Shown here piece by piece: positions 34,690 through 41,818 of a stretch of 41,818 nucleotides of DNA. A program made the position numbers and the translations under genes. Each line of letters begins with the position of its first letter. Within the stretch, counting starts at the first letter, position 1. The DNA is from an uncultured Chitinophagaceae bacterium. Lineage in GTDB: Bacteria > Bacteroidota > Bacteroidia > Chitinophagales > Chitinophagaceae. The stretch is from positions 1-41,818 of the forward strand of contig CAIVCF010000152.1 in NCBI GenBank assembly GCA_903904335.1. The letters are read 5' to 3'. A model generated the notes under the pieces. It searched no databases and was not told where the DNA came from. It saw only the letters and a program-made list of their open reading frames with translations.

Positions 34690-34904
34690 GTTGAATAATA
34701 ATTAAGAAATTGAATTGAAATAGAGTGTAATGTTGCTGATCAAGCAAAAAATGATATTCCCTTTGCGGGATGATCCAGAAAATCTAAATTTTGAAGAAGA
34801 AATTTCATATCGTTTCAATTCGGCTACAAGATAAAAAATATTTCCGGCTTTTTACTATTTAAGAACTGAATCTTATCTCACGCTACTATCAACCATCTGG
34901 TAAT

Positions 34905-34939
34905 TATATAGGGAGTAAATAGCAAGTATATAGGGAGTA
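34905..34939. repeat. Two 13-base direct repeats, 22-base spacing
   Basis: TATATAGGGAGTA occurs at 34905-34917 and again at 34927-34939, start to start 22 bases, about two helical turns. The spacing is what a dimeric regulator binding one face of DNA would need. It is located about 150 bases upstream of the rpmB promoter. Confidence 0.7.
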
Positions 34940-34976
34940 TGCGACAGTTTGTCATCACATTTCGTTTGCATAAATT

Positions 34977-34985
34977 TGTGGATAA
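34977..34985 (-). other. DnaA-box-like 9-mer
   Basis: TGTGGATAA is the exact complement of TTATCCACA. A partial match, TTATCCTTG, follows at 35015-35023. Two boxes are too few to call an origin. Confidence 0.35.
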
Positions 34986-35061
34986 CATACCATTTCTTCT
35001 CAACCAAATACAAATTATCCTTGCGGTGTGAAGAAATAATCTAAAAAACTCTGTTTTTCTA

Positions 35062-35091
35062 TTGCTATTTAGTGCACGTTCCCTACCTTTG
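35062..35091 (+). promoter_or_regulatory. Promoter of the rpmB operon
   Basis: TTG at 35062-35064, 19 bases, then TACCTTTG at 35084-35091, an exact TAnnTTTG. Transcription would begin near 35095, leaving a leader of about 19 bases before the rpmB ATG. Confidence 0.75.
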
Positions 35092-35113
35092 CCGTCCCGA
35101 AAAAATCAGAGTT

Positions 35114-35350
35114 ATGGCAAGAGTATGTCAGGTTACAGGAAAAAAGCCGCAAACGGGTAATAGTGTTTCTCACTCAAACATTAAGACCAAACGTCGCTTT
35201 TTACCTAATTTACAGACCAAACGTTTCTTTTTTGCAGAAGAAGACCGTTGGGTAACATTGAAAGTTTCTACTGAAGCGATCCGTACCATCAATAAAAATG
35301 GTTTGAATTCAGTAATCAAAAAATTAAGAGCCGAAGGTTCTAAAATCTAA
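35114..35350 (+). CDS. rpmB: 50S ribosomal protein bL28
   Basis: The protein has 78 residues. [39 protein letters not shown] is the conserved bL28 N-terminus, followed by [27 protein letters not shown]. It is a basic protein of the large ribosomal subunit near the E site. The ATG at 35114 lies about 19 bases after the predicted transcription start; the longer open frame would start inside the promoter. It is first in the operon with rpmG and the DUF4295 gene (5-base gap to rpmG). Confidence 0.97.
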   Translation: MARVCQVTGKKPQTGNSVSHSNIKTKRRFLPNLQTKRFFFAEEDRWVTLKVSTEAIRTINKNGLNSVIKKLRAEGSKI

Positions 35351-35355
35351 TTACA

Positions 35356-35538
35356 ATGGCAAGAAAAGGAAACAGAGTTCAGGTGATCATGGAATGTACC
35401 GAACACAAAGCAAGTGGCAAACCGGGTACAAGCCGTTATATTACTGTAAAGAACAAGAAAAATTCTCCTGAAAGACTGGAGTTAAAGAAGTACAACCCAA
35501 TTTTGAAAAAAGTAACTGTTCATAAAGAAATTAAATAG
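35356..35538 (+). CDS. rpmG: 50S ribosomal protein bL33
   Basis: The protein has 60 residues. [57 protein letters not shown] matches bL33. Only one cysteine is present (in MECTEH), so this is the zinc-independent form without two CxxC pairs. It lies 5 bases after rpmB and 2 bases before the DUF4295 gene. Confidence 0.96.
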   Translation: MARKGNRVQVIMECTEHKASGKPGTSRYITVKNKKNSPERLELKKYNPILKKVTVHKEIK

Positions 35539-35540
35539 TC

Positions 35541-35711
35541 ATGGCAAAAGCAGCAAAAACAGCGATCAAGACCAAAGACCAAAAGGCCGCCGCTGAAGCA
35601 AAAAACTGGACAAAAGTTATTAAGGCTGTTCGCAGCCCTAAAACCGGTGCATACACTTTTAAAGAAGCGATCGTGCACAAGGATAAAGTAAAAGAATTCT
35701 TAGCAAAGTAA
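35541..35711 (+). CDS. DUF4295 protein, likely Bacteroidota ribosomal protein
   Basis: The protein has 56 residues: MAKAAKTAIKTKDQKAAAEAK, then NWTKVIKAVRSPKTGAYTFKEAIVHKDKVKEFLAK. It is very basic and matches DUF4295, a short protein that regularly follows rpmG in Bacteroidota. I recall a ribosome structure from this phylum in which an extra large-subunit protein was assigned to this family, but cannot verify that here. Position and composition strongly favour a ribosomal role. It starts 2 bases after rpmG and ends 20 bases before the operon terminator. Confidence 0.9.
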   Translation: MAKAAKTAIKTKDQKAAAEAKNWTKVIKAVRSPKTGAYTFKEAIVHKDKVKEFLAK

Positions 35712-35731
35712 TTTGCCGATGAAATAATAAG

Positions 35732-35766
35732 AAGCTGTTTCGACTTTATGTTGAGACAGCTTTTTT
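35732..35766 (+). terminator. Terminator of the rpmB operon
   Basis: AAGCTGTTTCGAC and GTTGAGACAGCTT form a 13-pair stem with two G-U pairs, followed by TTTTTG. It separates the ribosomal genes from ftsY. Confidence 0.85.
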
Positions 35767-35854
35767 GTTATTTGTATCCTTTTGCAGCAGGCATTGTAAC
35801 TTTATTCTGCTGTTGTTGCCTTCAATTCCTTCAAACTTCACTAATCTTATTGAC

Positions 35855-36811
35855 ATGGGTTTCTTCGATAAATTATTCGGAAAAAAAGAAAAGCAAAGTC
35901 TGGAAGATGGTTTACAAAAAACCAAAGAAGGATTCATTGCAAAGCTCAGCAAAGCCATCGCAGGTAAAACCACAGTCGATGAGGAAGTGTTGGATAATTT
36001 GGAAGAAGCATTGGTAAGTGCCGATGTGGGCATTGAAACAACCATTCAAATCATTGATAGAATTGAAAAAAGAGTTAAGCAGGATAAATATATTAATACC
36101 AATGAATTAAATAAATTATTACAAGAAGAAATTGAAGCAGTTTTGATTGATGCGGATGATCAGTCCTATAAAAATTTTGAGATACCTGCCGGTAAAAAAC
36201 CTTATGTTATTCTAATCGTAGGTGTGAATGGAGTTGGCAAAACAACGACCATTGGTAAATTGGCCCATAATTATAAAAAAGCTGGTCATAGTGTGATATT
36301 GGGTGCAGCCGATACGTTTCGTGCAGCCGCAGTGGATCAACTGACTATCTGGAGTGAAAGAGTAGGTGTGCCCATCGTCAAACAAAATATGGGAAGCGAC
36401 CCGAGTGCTGTTGCTTTTGATACTGTTCAAAGTGCCATTGCAAAAGGATCTGAAATTGTAATTATTGATACCGCCGGGCGTTTGCATAACAAAGCACATT
36501 TGATGGAAGAGTTGACAAAAATAAAAAGAGTGATCGGAAAAATATTACCGGATGCACCTCATGAAGTGATGTTGGTTTTGGACGGGTCTACCGGACAAAA
36601 TGCTTTAGAGCAAGCCAAACATTTTACTGCGGCAACAGATGTTAATTCCATCATCATCACAAAATTAGACGGTACTGCCAAAGGAGGTGTTGTTCTTGCC
36701 ATTGCCAATCAATTTAAGATACCAGTGAAGTTTATCGGCATCGGAGAGAAGATAGATGACCTGTTGATATTCGACAAACATGAGTTTGTTGACAGCCTTT
36801 TTAAATTATAG
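35855..36811 (+). CDS. ftsY: Signal recognition particle receptor FtsY
   Basis: The protein has 318 residues and is the SRP receptor GTPase that docks ribosome-nascent chains at the membrane. An N domain with helices (about 10-100) precedes the G domain: GVNGVGKTT (G1, 123-131), DTFRAAAVDQL (G2), DTAGRLHNK (G3), TKLDGTAKGG (G4) and the closing GIGEKIDDL. The long acidic A domain of E. coli FtsY is missing; instead a short basic MGFFDKLFGKKEK amphipathic start is seen, as in many phyla. The start at 35855 is preferred over a frame that begins in the terminator. Confidence 0.97.
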   Translation: MGFFDKLFGKKEKQSLEDGLQKTKEGFIAKLSKAIAGKTTVDEEVLDNLEEALVSADVGIETTIQIIDRIEKRVKQDKYINTNELNKLLQEEIEAVLIDADDQSYKNFEIPAGKKPYVILIVGVNGVGKTTTIGKLAHNYKKAGHSVILGAADTFRAAAVDQLTIWSERVGVPIVKQNMGSDPSAVAFDTVQSAIAKGSEIVIIDTAGRLHNKAHLMEELTKIKRVIGKILPDAPHEVMLVLDGSTGQNALEQAKHFTAATDVNSIIITKLDGTAKGGVVLAIANQFKIPVKFIGIGEKIDDLLIFDKHEFVDSLFKL

Positions 36812-36848
36812 CATCATTTTTTTTATCAAATCATAAATATTATTATTA

Positions 36849-36869
36849 TTGTAAAAAACATTTTTACAA
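36849..36869 (+). promoter_or_regulatory. Hairpin abutting the start codon
   Basis: TTGTAAAAA / TTTTTACAA forms a perfect 9-base stem with an ACA loop; its last base is the A of the ATG at 36869. It could occlude ribosome entry or serve as a protein-binding palindrome. Confidence 0.45.
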
Positions 36870-37270
36870 TGAAAAAAATATTGATCGGATTATTCTTTGC
36901 ATTTGCAGTAAGCACATCGGCCAAAGCTCAATTAGGAAGTTTAGGCGATTTAGCAAAAACAGCAGGAGCTGCAGGTTTTGATGTAAACAAACTGACTTCA
37001 GGCATTATGGGCAAATTAACACCAGGCCTTAACCTCACAAGCGCACAACAACCGCAGGTAACAGATGCAGTTACAGGATTTTTAACTGATAAATCAAAGA
37101 TCCTCCCATTACAAACCAGCGATAAAGCTGCTTATACCAGTAAATTCAATAGCTTGTTCGGTGGATTAAAAACCAAATTAAGCGGAATATTATTGAAAGA
37201 TCAGATGACAAAGTTCTTGGGAATGAAAACAACTGATCCCACAAATGTGCTCTCGCAACTATTTCATTAA
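36869..37270 (+). CDS. Small secreted protein of unknown function
   Basis: The protein has 133 residues. A signal peptide (MKKILIGLFFAFAVSTSAKAQ) is followed by a Gly/Ala/Leu-rich helical mature part (GSLGDLAKTAGAAGFDVNKLTSGIMGKLTPGLNLTSAQQPQVTDAVTGFLTDKSKILPL). There are no cysteines or clear motifs. Related short periplasmic proteins occur in Bacteroidota without assigned function. It is monocistronic, between a start-codon hairpin and a strong terminator. Confidence 0.8.
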   Translation: MKKILIGLFFAFAVSTSAKAQLGSLGDLAKTAGAAGFDVNKLTSGIMGKLTPGLNLTSAQQPQVTDAVTGFLTDKSKILPLQTSDKAAYTSKFNSLFGGLKTKLSGILLKDQMTKFLGMKTTDPTNVLSQLFH

Positions 37271-37285
37271 TATCATCAACCAAAT

Positions 37286-37320
37286 AAAAAAAGACTCTGA
37301 AATATTTCAGAGTCTTTTTT
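37286..37320. terminator. Bidirectional terminator
   Basis: GACTCTGAAA / TTTCAGAGTC with a TA centre, flanked by A6 and T6 runs, serves the convergent genes on both sides. Confidence 0.93.
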
Positions 37321-37322
37321 AT

Positions 37323-37805
37323 TTAAAAAGCATACCGGATTGCCAAACCTCCCCAACCACCTTCAAAATAATTGGTGCCAATGAGATTGAAGGAAGGCTG
37401 CCAATCAAAACTTATATCAATCGGAGCGCCTTTGATCTTATAATCCAAACCAATCACCCCGTCAATCCCAATATCCACTCCATTTTGGCGCGTTGGATAA
37501 TCGGTTGCATATTTTGTATTATAAAAACCGATATGTGCACCAGGGCCCAGATACCATTTTAATCCTTCCACACCATTGATATTGGCCGTTATTTCATATA
37601 GAGCGGTTGCCCTGAAACCGTATTGCCAGAAATAGCCCAAAGCTTCCACTGCTGTATTGGATTTGATGAAATGCTTTACGTCCAATGCACCGGGATAAAC
37701 TTTTACACCAACGGCGGTGCTGTAATCGGTACCTGTATTAATTTCCTGACTGAAACTGAGGGTGCTGATGCAAACAAATGCAAAAGCGAGGATGATCTTA
37801 TTCAT
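37323..37805 (-). CDS. Outer-membrane beta-barrel-like secreted protein
   Basis: The protein has 160 residues. A signal peptide (MNKIILAFAFVCISTLSFS) leads into alternating polar/hydrophobic strands (STAVGVKVYPG, GYFWQYGFRATALYEI, LKWYLGPGAHIGFYN, VDIGIDGVIGLDYKI, IDISFDWQPSFNLIG) and a C-terminal GGLAIRYAF that ends in Phe, as outer-membrane barrels do. It probably forms a small 6-8 strand barrel. Function unknown. It faces the small secreted gene across the shared terminator. Confidence 0.82.
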   Translation of the reverse strand: MNKIILAFAFVCISTLSFSQEINTGTDYSTAVGVKVYPGALDVKHFIKSNTAVEALGYFWQYGFRATALYEITANINGVEGLKWYLGPGAHIGFYNTKYATDYPTRQNGVDIGIDGVIGLDYKIKGAPIDISFDWQPSFNLIGTNYFEGGWGGLAIRYAF

Positions 37806-37912
37806 AAGATTAATTTAAAACAACATTACTCAAAATCATGCCAAAATATTCCCACCGATTTCATAAAAAACAGTTAGAAAAATTATTTTAAACTTTCTTT
37901 TAGTTTTCTGAT

Positions 37913-37920
37913 TAGGTTTG
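37913..37920 (+). promoter_or_regulatory. -7 element of the polyprenyl synthase gene
   Basis: TAGGTTTG (exact TAnnTTTG) ends 4 bases before the ATG at 37925. Transcription would start at or next to the start codon. Confidence 0.5.
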
Positions 37921-37924
37921 CGCT

Positions 37925-38890
37925 ATGCATTCATTCAACGAACTGGTAAAAATATTTGCTGAAAGATTTGCAATTGAGCATTTCCCGAAGCATCCCGATA
38001 CTTTATATGAACCGGGGAATTATTTTTTGGCATTAGGCGGAAAAAGGATCAGACCTGTGATCTGTTTGATGGGAAACGAATTGTTTGATGAGATCAATCC
38101 CGATACTTATCATGTTGCATGCGCCATTGAGCTGTTTCACAATTTTACTTTGATACATGACGATATCATGGATGCAGCAAGCTTGCGCCGTGGCATGGAA
38201 ACAGTGCATAAAAAATATGGTGATAATACTGCATTGCTTAGCGGAGATGTCATGCTGATTAGATCTTACGATTATATCAATAAGATCAATATTACTTACC
38301 TGCCTCGAATTTTGGGACTGTTTAATAAAACTGCAAGAGAAGTTTGTGAAGGTCAGCAACTCGATATGGATTTTGAGAAGAAAGAACATGTTCTGATGGA
38401 TGAGTACATTGAGATGATCAGTTTAAAGACTTCAGTTTTATTGGCCGCAAGTCTGGAAATGGGAGCAATACTCGGTGGTGCAAGCGAACATAATTGCAGG
38501 CATATCTATGAGTTTGGAAAAAATCTCGGCATTGCATTTCAAATTCAGGATGATTATTTAGATGCATTCGGTGATCCTGAAAAATTCGGGAAAGATGTGG
38601 GCGGAGATATTCGTCAGAATAAAAAAACCTTTTTGATGCTGCATACTTTAGCAACTGCTTCTGCAAAACAAAAAGAAGAATTACGGGAATTGATCAAAAC
38701 AAATCCAAGTGATAAGGTAGAAAAAGTTCTGGCCATTTATAAAGCATGCAATGTGGATGCATGGGCCAATCAACTGAAAGAAAAATATCTGCAAACTGCC
38801 ATGCAGCACCTCGAAGATATTGCTGTGTTATCAGTAAGAAAAAAATCATTGGTTGAATTAGCAGCATTTTTAATACAACGGGATTATTAA
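37925..38890 (+). CDS. Polyprenyl synthetase (FPP/GGPP-type)
   Basis: The protein has 321 residues. This isoprenyl diphosphate synthase condenses isopentenyl diphosphate with allylic primers. The first Asp-rich motif is DDIMD (79-83) followed by LRRG; the second is QDDYLDAFGD (about 207-216). GGKRIRPV and GQQLDMDFE are also typical. The first motif lacks the two-residue insert of E. coli IspA, and a Phe is five residues upstream (Phe74), which limits chain length; FPP or GGPP is more likely than a long-chain product. The product is not certain. Confidence 0.93.
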   Translation: MHSFNELVKIFAERFAIEHFPKHPDTLYEPGNYFLALGGKRIRPVICLMGNELFDEINPDTYHVACAIELFHNFTLIHDDIMDAASLRRGMETVHKKYGDNTALLSGDVMLIRSYDYINKINITYLPRILGLFNKTAREVCEGQQLDMDFEKKEHVLMDEYIEMISLKTSVLLAASLEMGAILGGASEHNCRHIYEFGKNLGIAFQIQDDYLDAFGDPEKFGKDVGGDIRQNKKTFLMLHTLATASAKQKEELRELIKTNPSDKVEKVLAIYKACNVDAWANQLKEKYLQTAMQHLEDIAVLSVRKKSLVELAAFLIQRDY

Positions 38891-38929
38891 TTTTTGTTGT
38901 TATCTTCCCATTCCATCAAAATAATTCGC

Positions 38930-40621
38930 ATGTCGCTTTTCAGAAAGAAGTCTATTGAAAAAATAGTTGCTGATACAGAAGCAGGATTAACTGATGGGCA
39001 CACGCATCAGTTACATAAAGTATTGGGTGTACGCGATCTCACTTTCATGGGCATTGCTGCGATCATTGGTGCAGGTATATTTTCAACGATTGGTACAGCT
39101 GCATTTAACGGCGGACCGGGTATTGCTTTTCTTTTTATCATTACGGCCGTTACCTGTGGATTCAGTGCATTGTGTTATGCAGAATTTGCAAGCCGTGTTC
39201 CCATTGCAGGCAGTGCTTACACTTATGCGTATGTTAGTTTTGGAGAAATAGTGGCATGGATCATCGGTTGGGCATTGATATTGGAGTATGCGATCGGTAA
39301 TATTGTTGTTGCGATCAGTTGGAGCGGATACTTTGATAATTTATTGCAAGGATTAGGTATTCATCTGCCTTCGTGGTTATTATCCGATCCCATCACTGCC
39401 TCCAAAAATTTTGATGAAGCAATAGCTGCAAGTAACGCACATCAACCATTGACTGAGGTGATGCAATATGCCATCGCTGCATGGAATCATGCGCCTGTAT
39501 TTTTTGGTAAACATGTATTCATTAACCTTCCAGCATTTGTGATCGTTGTATTGATCACGATACTTGCATACATCGGAATTAAAGAGAGTAAAAAGACCAC
39601 CAACTTCATGGTGATCTTTAAAATTGTGGTGATCTGTTTAGTAATTGCCATCGGTTTTTTTTATGTAAATACAGGTAACTGGCATCCCTTCATGCCCAAT
39701 GGTTTTGGTGGTGTGCTGGCAGGTGTATCGGCTGTATTTTATGCCTACATTGGTTTTGATGCGATCTCCACAACTGCGGAAGAATGTAAGAACCCGCAAC
39801 GTGATCTGCCGAGAGGAATGATCTATTCATTGATCATCTGCACTGTGCTTTATATTTTAATTGCACTGGTATTGACAGGAATGGTACGATATTCTGAATT
39901 AAAAGTAACAGATCCCCTGGCTTATGTGTTCGATAAATTGAATTTAAAATGGATCGGTTATATCATTTCCATCAGCGCCGTGGTTGCAACGACCAGTGTG
40001 ATGTTGGTGTTTCAATTAGGTCAGCCGAGAATTTGGATGAGCATGAGCCGTGATGGATTATTACCCAAAAAATTTGCAAAGATCCATCCCAAATTTCATA
40101 CACCTGCATTCGCGACAGTGATCACCGGATTCTTAGTAGGCATTCCTTCATTAGTGATGCCGAGCAGTTTAATGACAGATCTTACAAGCATTGGAACGCT
40201 ATTTGCATTTGTTTTGGTTTGCTTTGGTGTATTGGTATTACCGCGATTGGAAAACACAACACAGGGAAGATTTAAGTTGCCCTACATCAATGGAAAATAT
40301 ATTCTGCCATTGATTGCTATTGCATTTATCTGGTTGTTCCATCAAAGGTTGCAGGATGCATTTTCTAATTATTCAACAGAAGGTTATCAGGAATTTTTAT
40401 TTATTATTTTTTTGGTGATCACTGTTATTGTGTCCACACTAAGTTTCATCAGAAACTACTCATTGATCCCTAATCTGGGTGCATTGTGTTGCTTGTATCT
40501 GATGATCGAAATACCTGCCATCAGTTGGTTATGGTTCTTTGTTTGGATGACAGTGGGATTGACCATTTATTTTTTATACGGAAGAAAGAACAGTAAATTA
40601 TTAAAGGATTCCAGAGAATGA
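38930..40621 (+). CDS. APC-family amino acid permease
   Basis: The protein has 563 residues and about 12-14 membrane helices. GVRDLTFMGIAAIIGAGIFSTIGTAAFNGGPGIAFLFIITAVTCGFSALCYAEFASRVPIAGSAYTYAYVSFGE is the APC signature (unwound helix 1 GAGIF), and AYIGFDAISTTAEECKNPQRDLPRGM lies in helix 6 and the following loop, as in CAT/YfnA cationic amino acid transporters. A longer loop at about 155-200 sits between helices 4 and 5. The substrate is not assigned. It follows the synthase after 39 bases and overlaps the next gene by 4 bases (ATGA). Confidence 0.94.
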   Translation: MSLFRKKSIEKIVADTEAGLTDGHTHQLHKVLGVRDLTFMGIAAIIGAGIFSTIGTAAFNGGPGIAFLFIITAVTCGFSALCYAEFASRVPIAGSAYTYAYVSFGEIVAWIIGWALILEYAIGNIVVAISWSGYFDNLLQGLGIHLPSWLLSDPITASKNFDEAIAASNAHQPLTEVMQYAIAAWNHAPVFFGKHVFINLPAFVIVVLITILAYIGIKESKKTTNFMVIFKIVVICLVIAIGFFYVNTGNWHPFMPNGFGGVLAGVSAVFYAYIGFDAISTTAEECKNPQRDLPRGMIYSLIICTVLYILIALVLTGMVRYSELKVTDPLAYVFDKLNLKWIGYIISISAVVATTSVMLVFQLGQPRIWMSMSRDGLLPKKFAKIHPKFHTPAFATVITGFLVGIPSLVMPSSLMTDLTSIGTLFAFVLVCFGVLVLPRLENTTQGRFKLPYINGKYILPLIAIAFIWLFHQRLQDAFSNYSTEGYQEFLFIIFLVITVIVSTLSFIRNYSLIPNLGALCCLYLMIEIPAISWLWFFVWMTVGLTIYFLYGRKNSKLLKDSRE

Positions 40622-41640
40622 AATATCAAATTGGTGACGAGATTTTAGTGCTGCATAGTAATGAAGAAGGCAGGGTAGTGGAGATCATGAATGATAATAT
40701 GGTGATGATAGAAGTGCGGGGTGTAAAATTTCCAGCTTACATGGATCAGATCGATTTTCCTTATTTCAAAAGGTTTACAGAAAAGAAATTGGTGGAAAAG
40801 AAAAAAGAAAAAGTTTTTATCGATAATATCCCCAAAGAAAAACCAACACCTACCAAAGTAAAAATGGCAGATGGCGTTTGGTTATCTTTCATTCCTAAAT
40901 TCTCATTGGATGAATTCAATGATGAAGTGGTGGACTTGTTGAAAATTCATTTACTCAATCACACCGATAAAAATTATGCATTTCACTATGCACAGAAATT
41001 CACGAATGAAAGTGATTTTGAGCTGAATGCAGAGATCCAGTCCTTCCATGATTTTTATCTGCATGATATTTCTTTTGCTTCGGTGAATGACAGTCCTTCT
41101 TTTCATTTTGATTTCAGTTTACTGAATCCCGAAAAAAAGAAAGCGCCTCATTTTGAAACATCGCTCAAACTAAAGCCCAAACAGGTCTTTCAGCGTATCG
41201 AGGAAATGAAACAAAAGAATGAACCAACCATTCCTTATAAACTCTTTGATGTGTATCCTGATAAAATGGAGGACGATAAATTCGAATTAACAGGACTTGC
41301 TGCTAAGGGGTATAAAGTATATGAAGCCAATAAGATCCGTCAGAATTTAGAACCGGCCCGAACAGTGGTGGATCTGCATATGGAAAAGCTTTCGGACAAC
41401 TGGAAGCACATGAGCAATTTTGAGATCCTGTCCATGCAGTTGGATGAATTTGAAAAATGGTATCATCTGGCGGTGGCGCATCATCAGGTTTCGCTGATCA
41501 TCATTCATGGTGTGGGTAGCGGAAAACTGCGGGATGAGATCCATGATATCTTAAAGACAAGAAAGGAAGTGAAGACCTTCATCAATCAATATGATGCACG
41601 TTTTGGTTATGGTGCAACAGAGATATTTTTTCAGTATTAA
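40618..41640 (+). CDS. DUF2027 and Smr-domain protein
   Basis: The protein has 340 residues. The N-terminus YQIGDEILVLHSNEEGRVVEIMNDNMVMIEVRGVKFPAYMDQI (about 1-48) is a small Tudor/SH3-like barrel, followed by a charged linker and DUF2027. The C-terminal Smr domain (about 245-340) carries DLHMEKL and IIHGVGSGKLRDEIHDIL, the MutS2-type nuclease motif. It is a Bacteroidota-typical architecture, annotated as DUF2027 domain or Smr/MutS family protein; the nucleic-acid target is unknown. Cotranscribed with the permease (4-base overlap). Confidence 0.9.
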   Translation: MKYQIGDEILVLHSNEEGRVVEIMNDNMVMIEVRGVKFPAYMDQIDFPYFKRFTEKKLVEKKKEKVFIDNIPKEKPTPTKVKMADGVWLSFIPKFSLDEFNDEVVDLLKIHLLNHTDKNYAFHYAQKFTNESDFELNAEIQSFHDFYLHDISFASVNDSPSFHFDFSLLNPEKKKAPHFETSLKLKPKQVFQRIEEMKQKNEPTIPYKLFDVYPDKMEDDKFELTGLAAKGYKVYEANKIRQNLEPARTVVDLHMEKLSDNWKHMSNFEILSMQLDEFEKWYHLAVAHHQVSLIIIHGVGSGKLRDEIHDILKTRKEVKTFINQYDARFGYGATEIFFQY

Positions 41641-41652
41641 GTTCCTGTATGG

Positions 41653-41818
41653 ATGGCCAAATTTTCAGCAGATAAGATCATCGTCATATTTACGGTTGTT
41701 TCTGCTGCATTGCTGCAACTGATCGATACTTCCATTGTAAATGTTTCGCTTACCCAAATGATGGGAAACCTGGGTGCAACTTTTGAAGAAATTGGTTGGG
41801 TGATCACGGGGTATGCCG
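41653..41818 (+). CDS. MFS transporter, DHA2 (EmrB/QacA) type, 5' part only
   Basis: The window cuts the gene after 55 codons. MAKFSADKIIVIFTVVSAALLQLIDTSIVNVSLTQMMGNLGATFEEIGWVITGYA shows helix 1 with the LxDxTIVNVxLP-like block (LIDTSIVNVSL) and the start of helix 2 (WVITGYA), diagnostic for DHA2 drug:H+ antiporters. ATG at 41653 lies 12 bases after the Smr gene stop, so it belongs to the same operon. Confidence 0.88.
   Translation, partial: MAKFSADKIIVIFTVVSAALLQLIDTSIVNVSLTQMMGNLGATFEEIGWVITGYA

Larger units (their letters stand above)
34690..35113. other. 424-base gap between rocD and rpmB
   Basis: This is the AT-rich space between divergent genes. It holds a likely rocD promoter region near its left end, two direct repeats at 34905-34939, an exact DnaA-box-like 9-mer at 34977-34985 with a weaker one at 35015-35023, and the rpmB promoter. 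No ORF with coding character is seen. Confidence 0.6.

Noticed and set aside
34690-35113. Replication origin
   Set aside because: One exact and one weak DnaA box, no dnaA gene and no clear unwinding element. Not enough to call oriC.

Overview
The window looks like a chromosomal segment of a Bacteroidota bacterium, most likely a Chitinophagaceae-type member. The DNA is AT-rich. Promoters fit the Bacteroidota form (TTG/TTTG, about 19 bases, TAnnTTTG) rather than sigma70 boxes, Shine-Dalgarno sequences are nearly absent, and the gene set fits: futalosine-route mqnA, rpmB-rpmG-DUF4295-ftsY, a YfhO membrane protein, a CarboxypepD_reg-like secreted protein and a DUF2027-Smr protein. Genus cannot be named from this sequence alone. 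No phage, transposase, CRISPR array or rRNA was seen.

Layout. 1-6.0 kb: ahcY, an Lrp/AsnC regulator, GNAT acetyltransferase, PAP2 phosphatase and valS. 6.2-10.2 kb: a tiny membrane ORF, a DnaQ exonuclease/GIY-YIG nuclease fusion and tex. 10.4-14.3 kb: DUF885 peptidase, purB, and divergent mqnA. 14.2-24.6 kb: a surface-glycan region with two minus-strand operons (tylF-like, methyltransferase, GT4, wecB, GT2; and yfhO-like, GT4, GT2) around one plus-strand GT2. 24.6-27.0 kb: small membrane protein, queuosine-precursor transporter, secreted CarboxypepD_reg protein. 27.0-31.0 kb: minus-strand NUDIX, VOC, DUF1801, DoxX, dapF, a four-helix-bundle gene and a nucleoside phosphorylase. 31.1-34.7 kb: tRNA-Cys, a membrane protein, a phosphodiester glycosidase, a VIT/CCC1 transporter and rocD. 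35.1-41.8 kb: ribosomal protein operon, ftsY, two small secreted proteins, a polyprenyl synthase, an APC permease, DUF2027-Smr and the start of an MFS transporter.

Functional themes. Translation and one-carbon or nucleotide housekeeping dominate (ValRS, bL28, bL33, DUF4295, FtsY, tRNA-Cys, AhcY, PurB, DapF, MqnA). The glycan block supplies UDP-ManNAc (WecB), four to five glycosyltransferases, two methyltransferases and a large YfhO-type membrane protein, consistent with decoration of a surface polysaccharide or lipid-linked glycan.

The least ordinary signal is a set of degenerate heptanucleotide repeat arrays, exactly 7-base periodic and often in inverted pairs. They fill gene boundaries (2165-2218, 27496-27537, 29557-29584, 30024-30051) and also sit inside valS at three places (3789-3823, 4130-4198, 4652-4679). 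The pair at 29557-29584 / 30024-30051 encloses a single four-helix-bundle gene and fills the whole gap between dapF and the phosphorylase gene. The 69-base insert in valS has the same inverted architecture with a 6-base spacer and no gene. This suggests a small cassette family with filled and empty versions. That is an inference from one window, but it can be tested directly.
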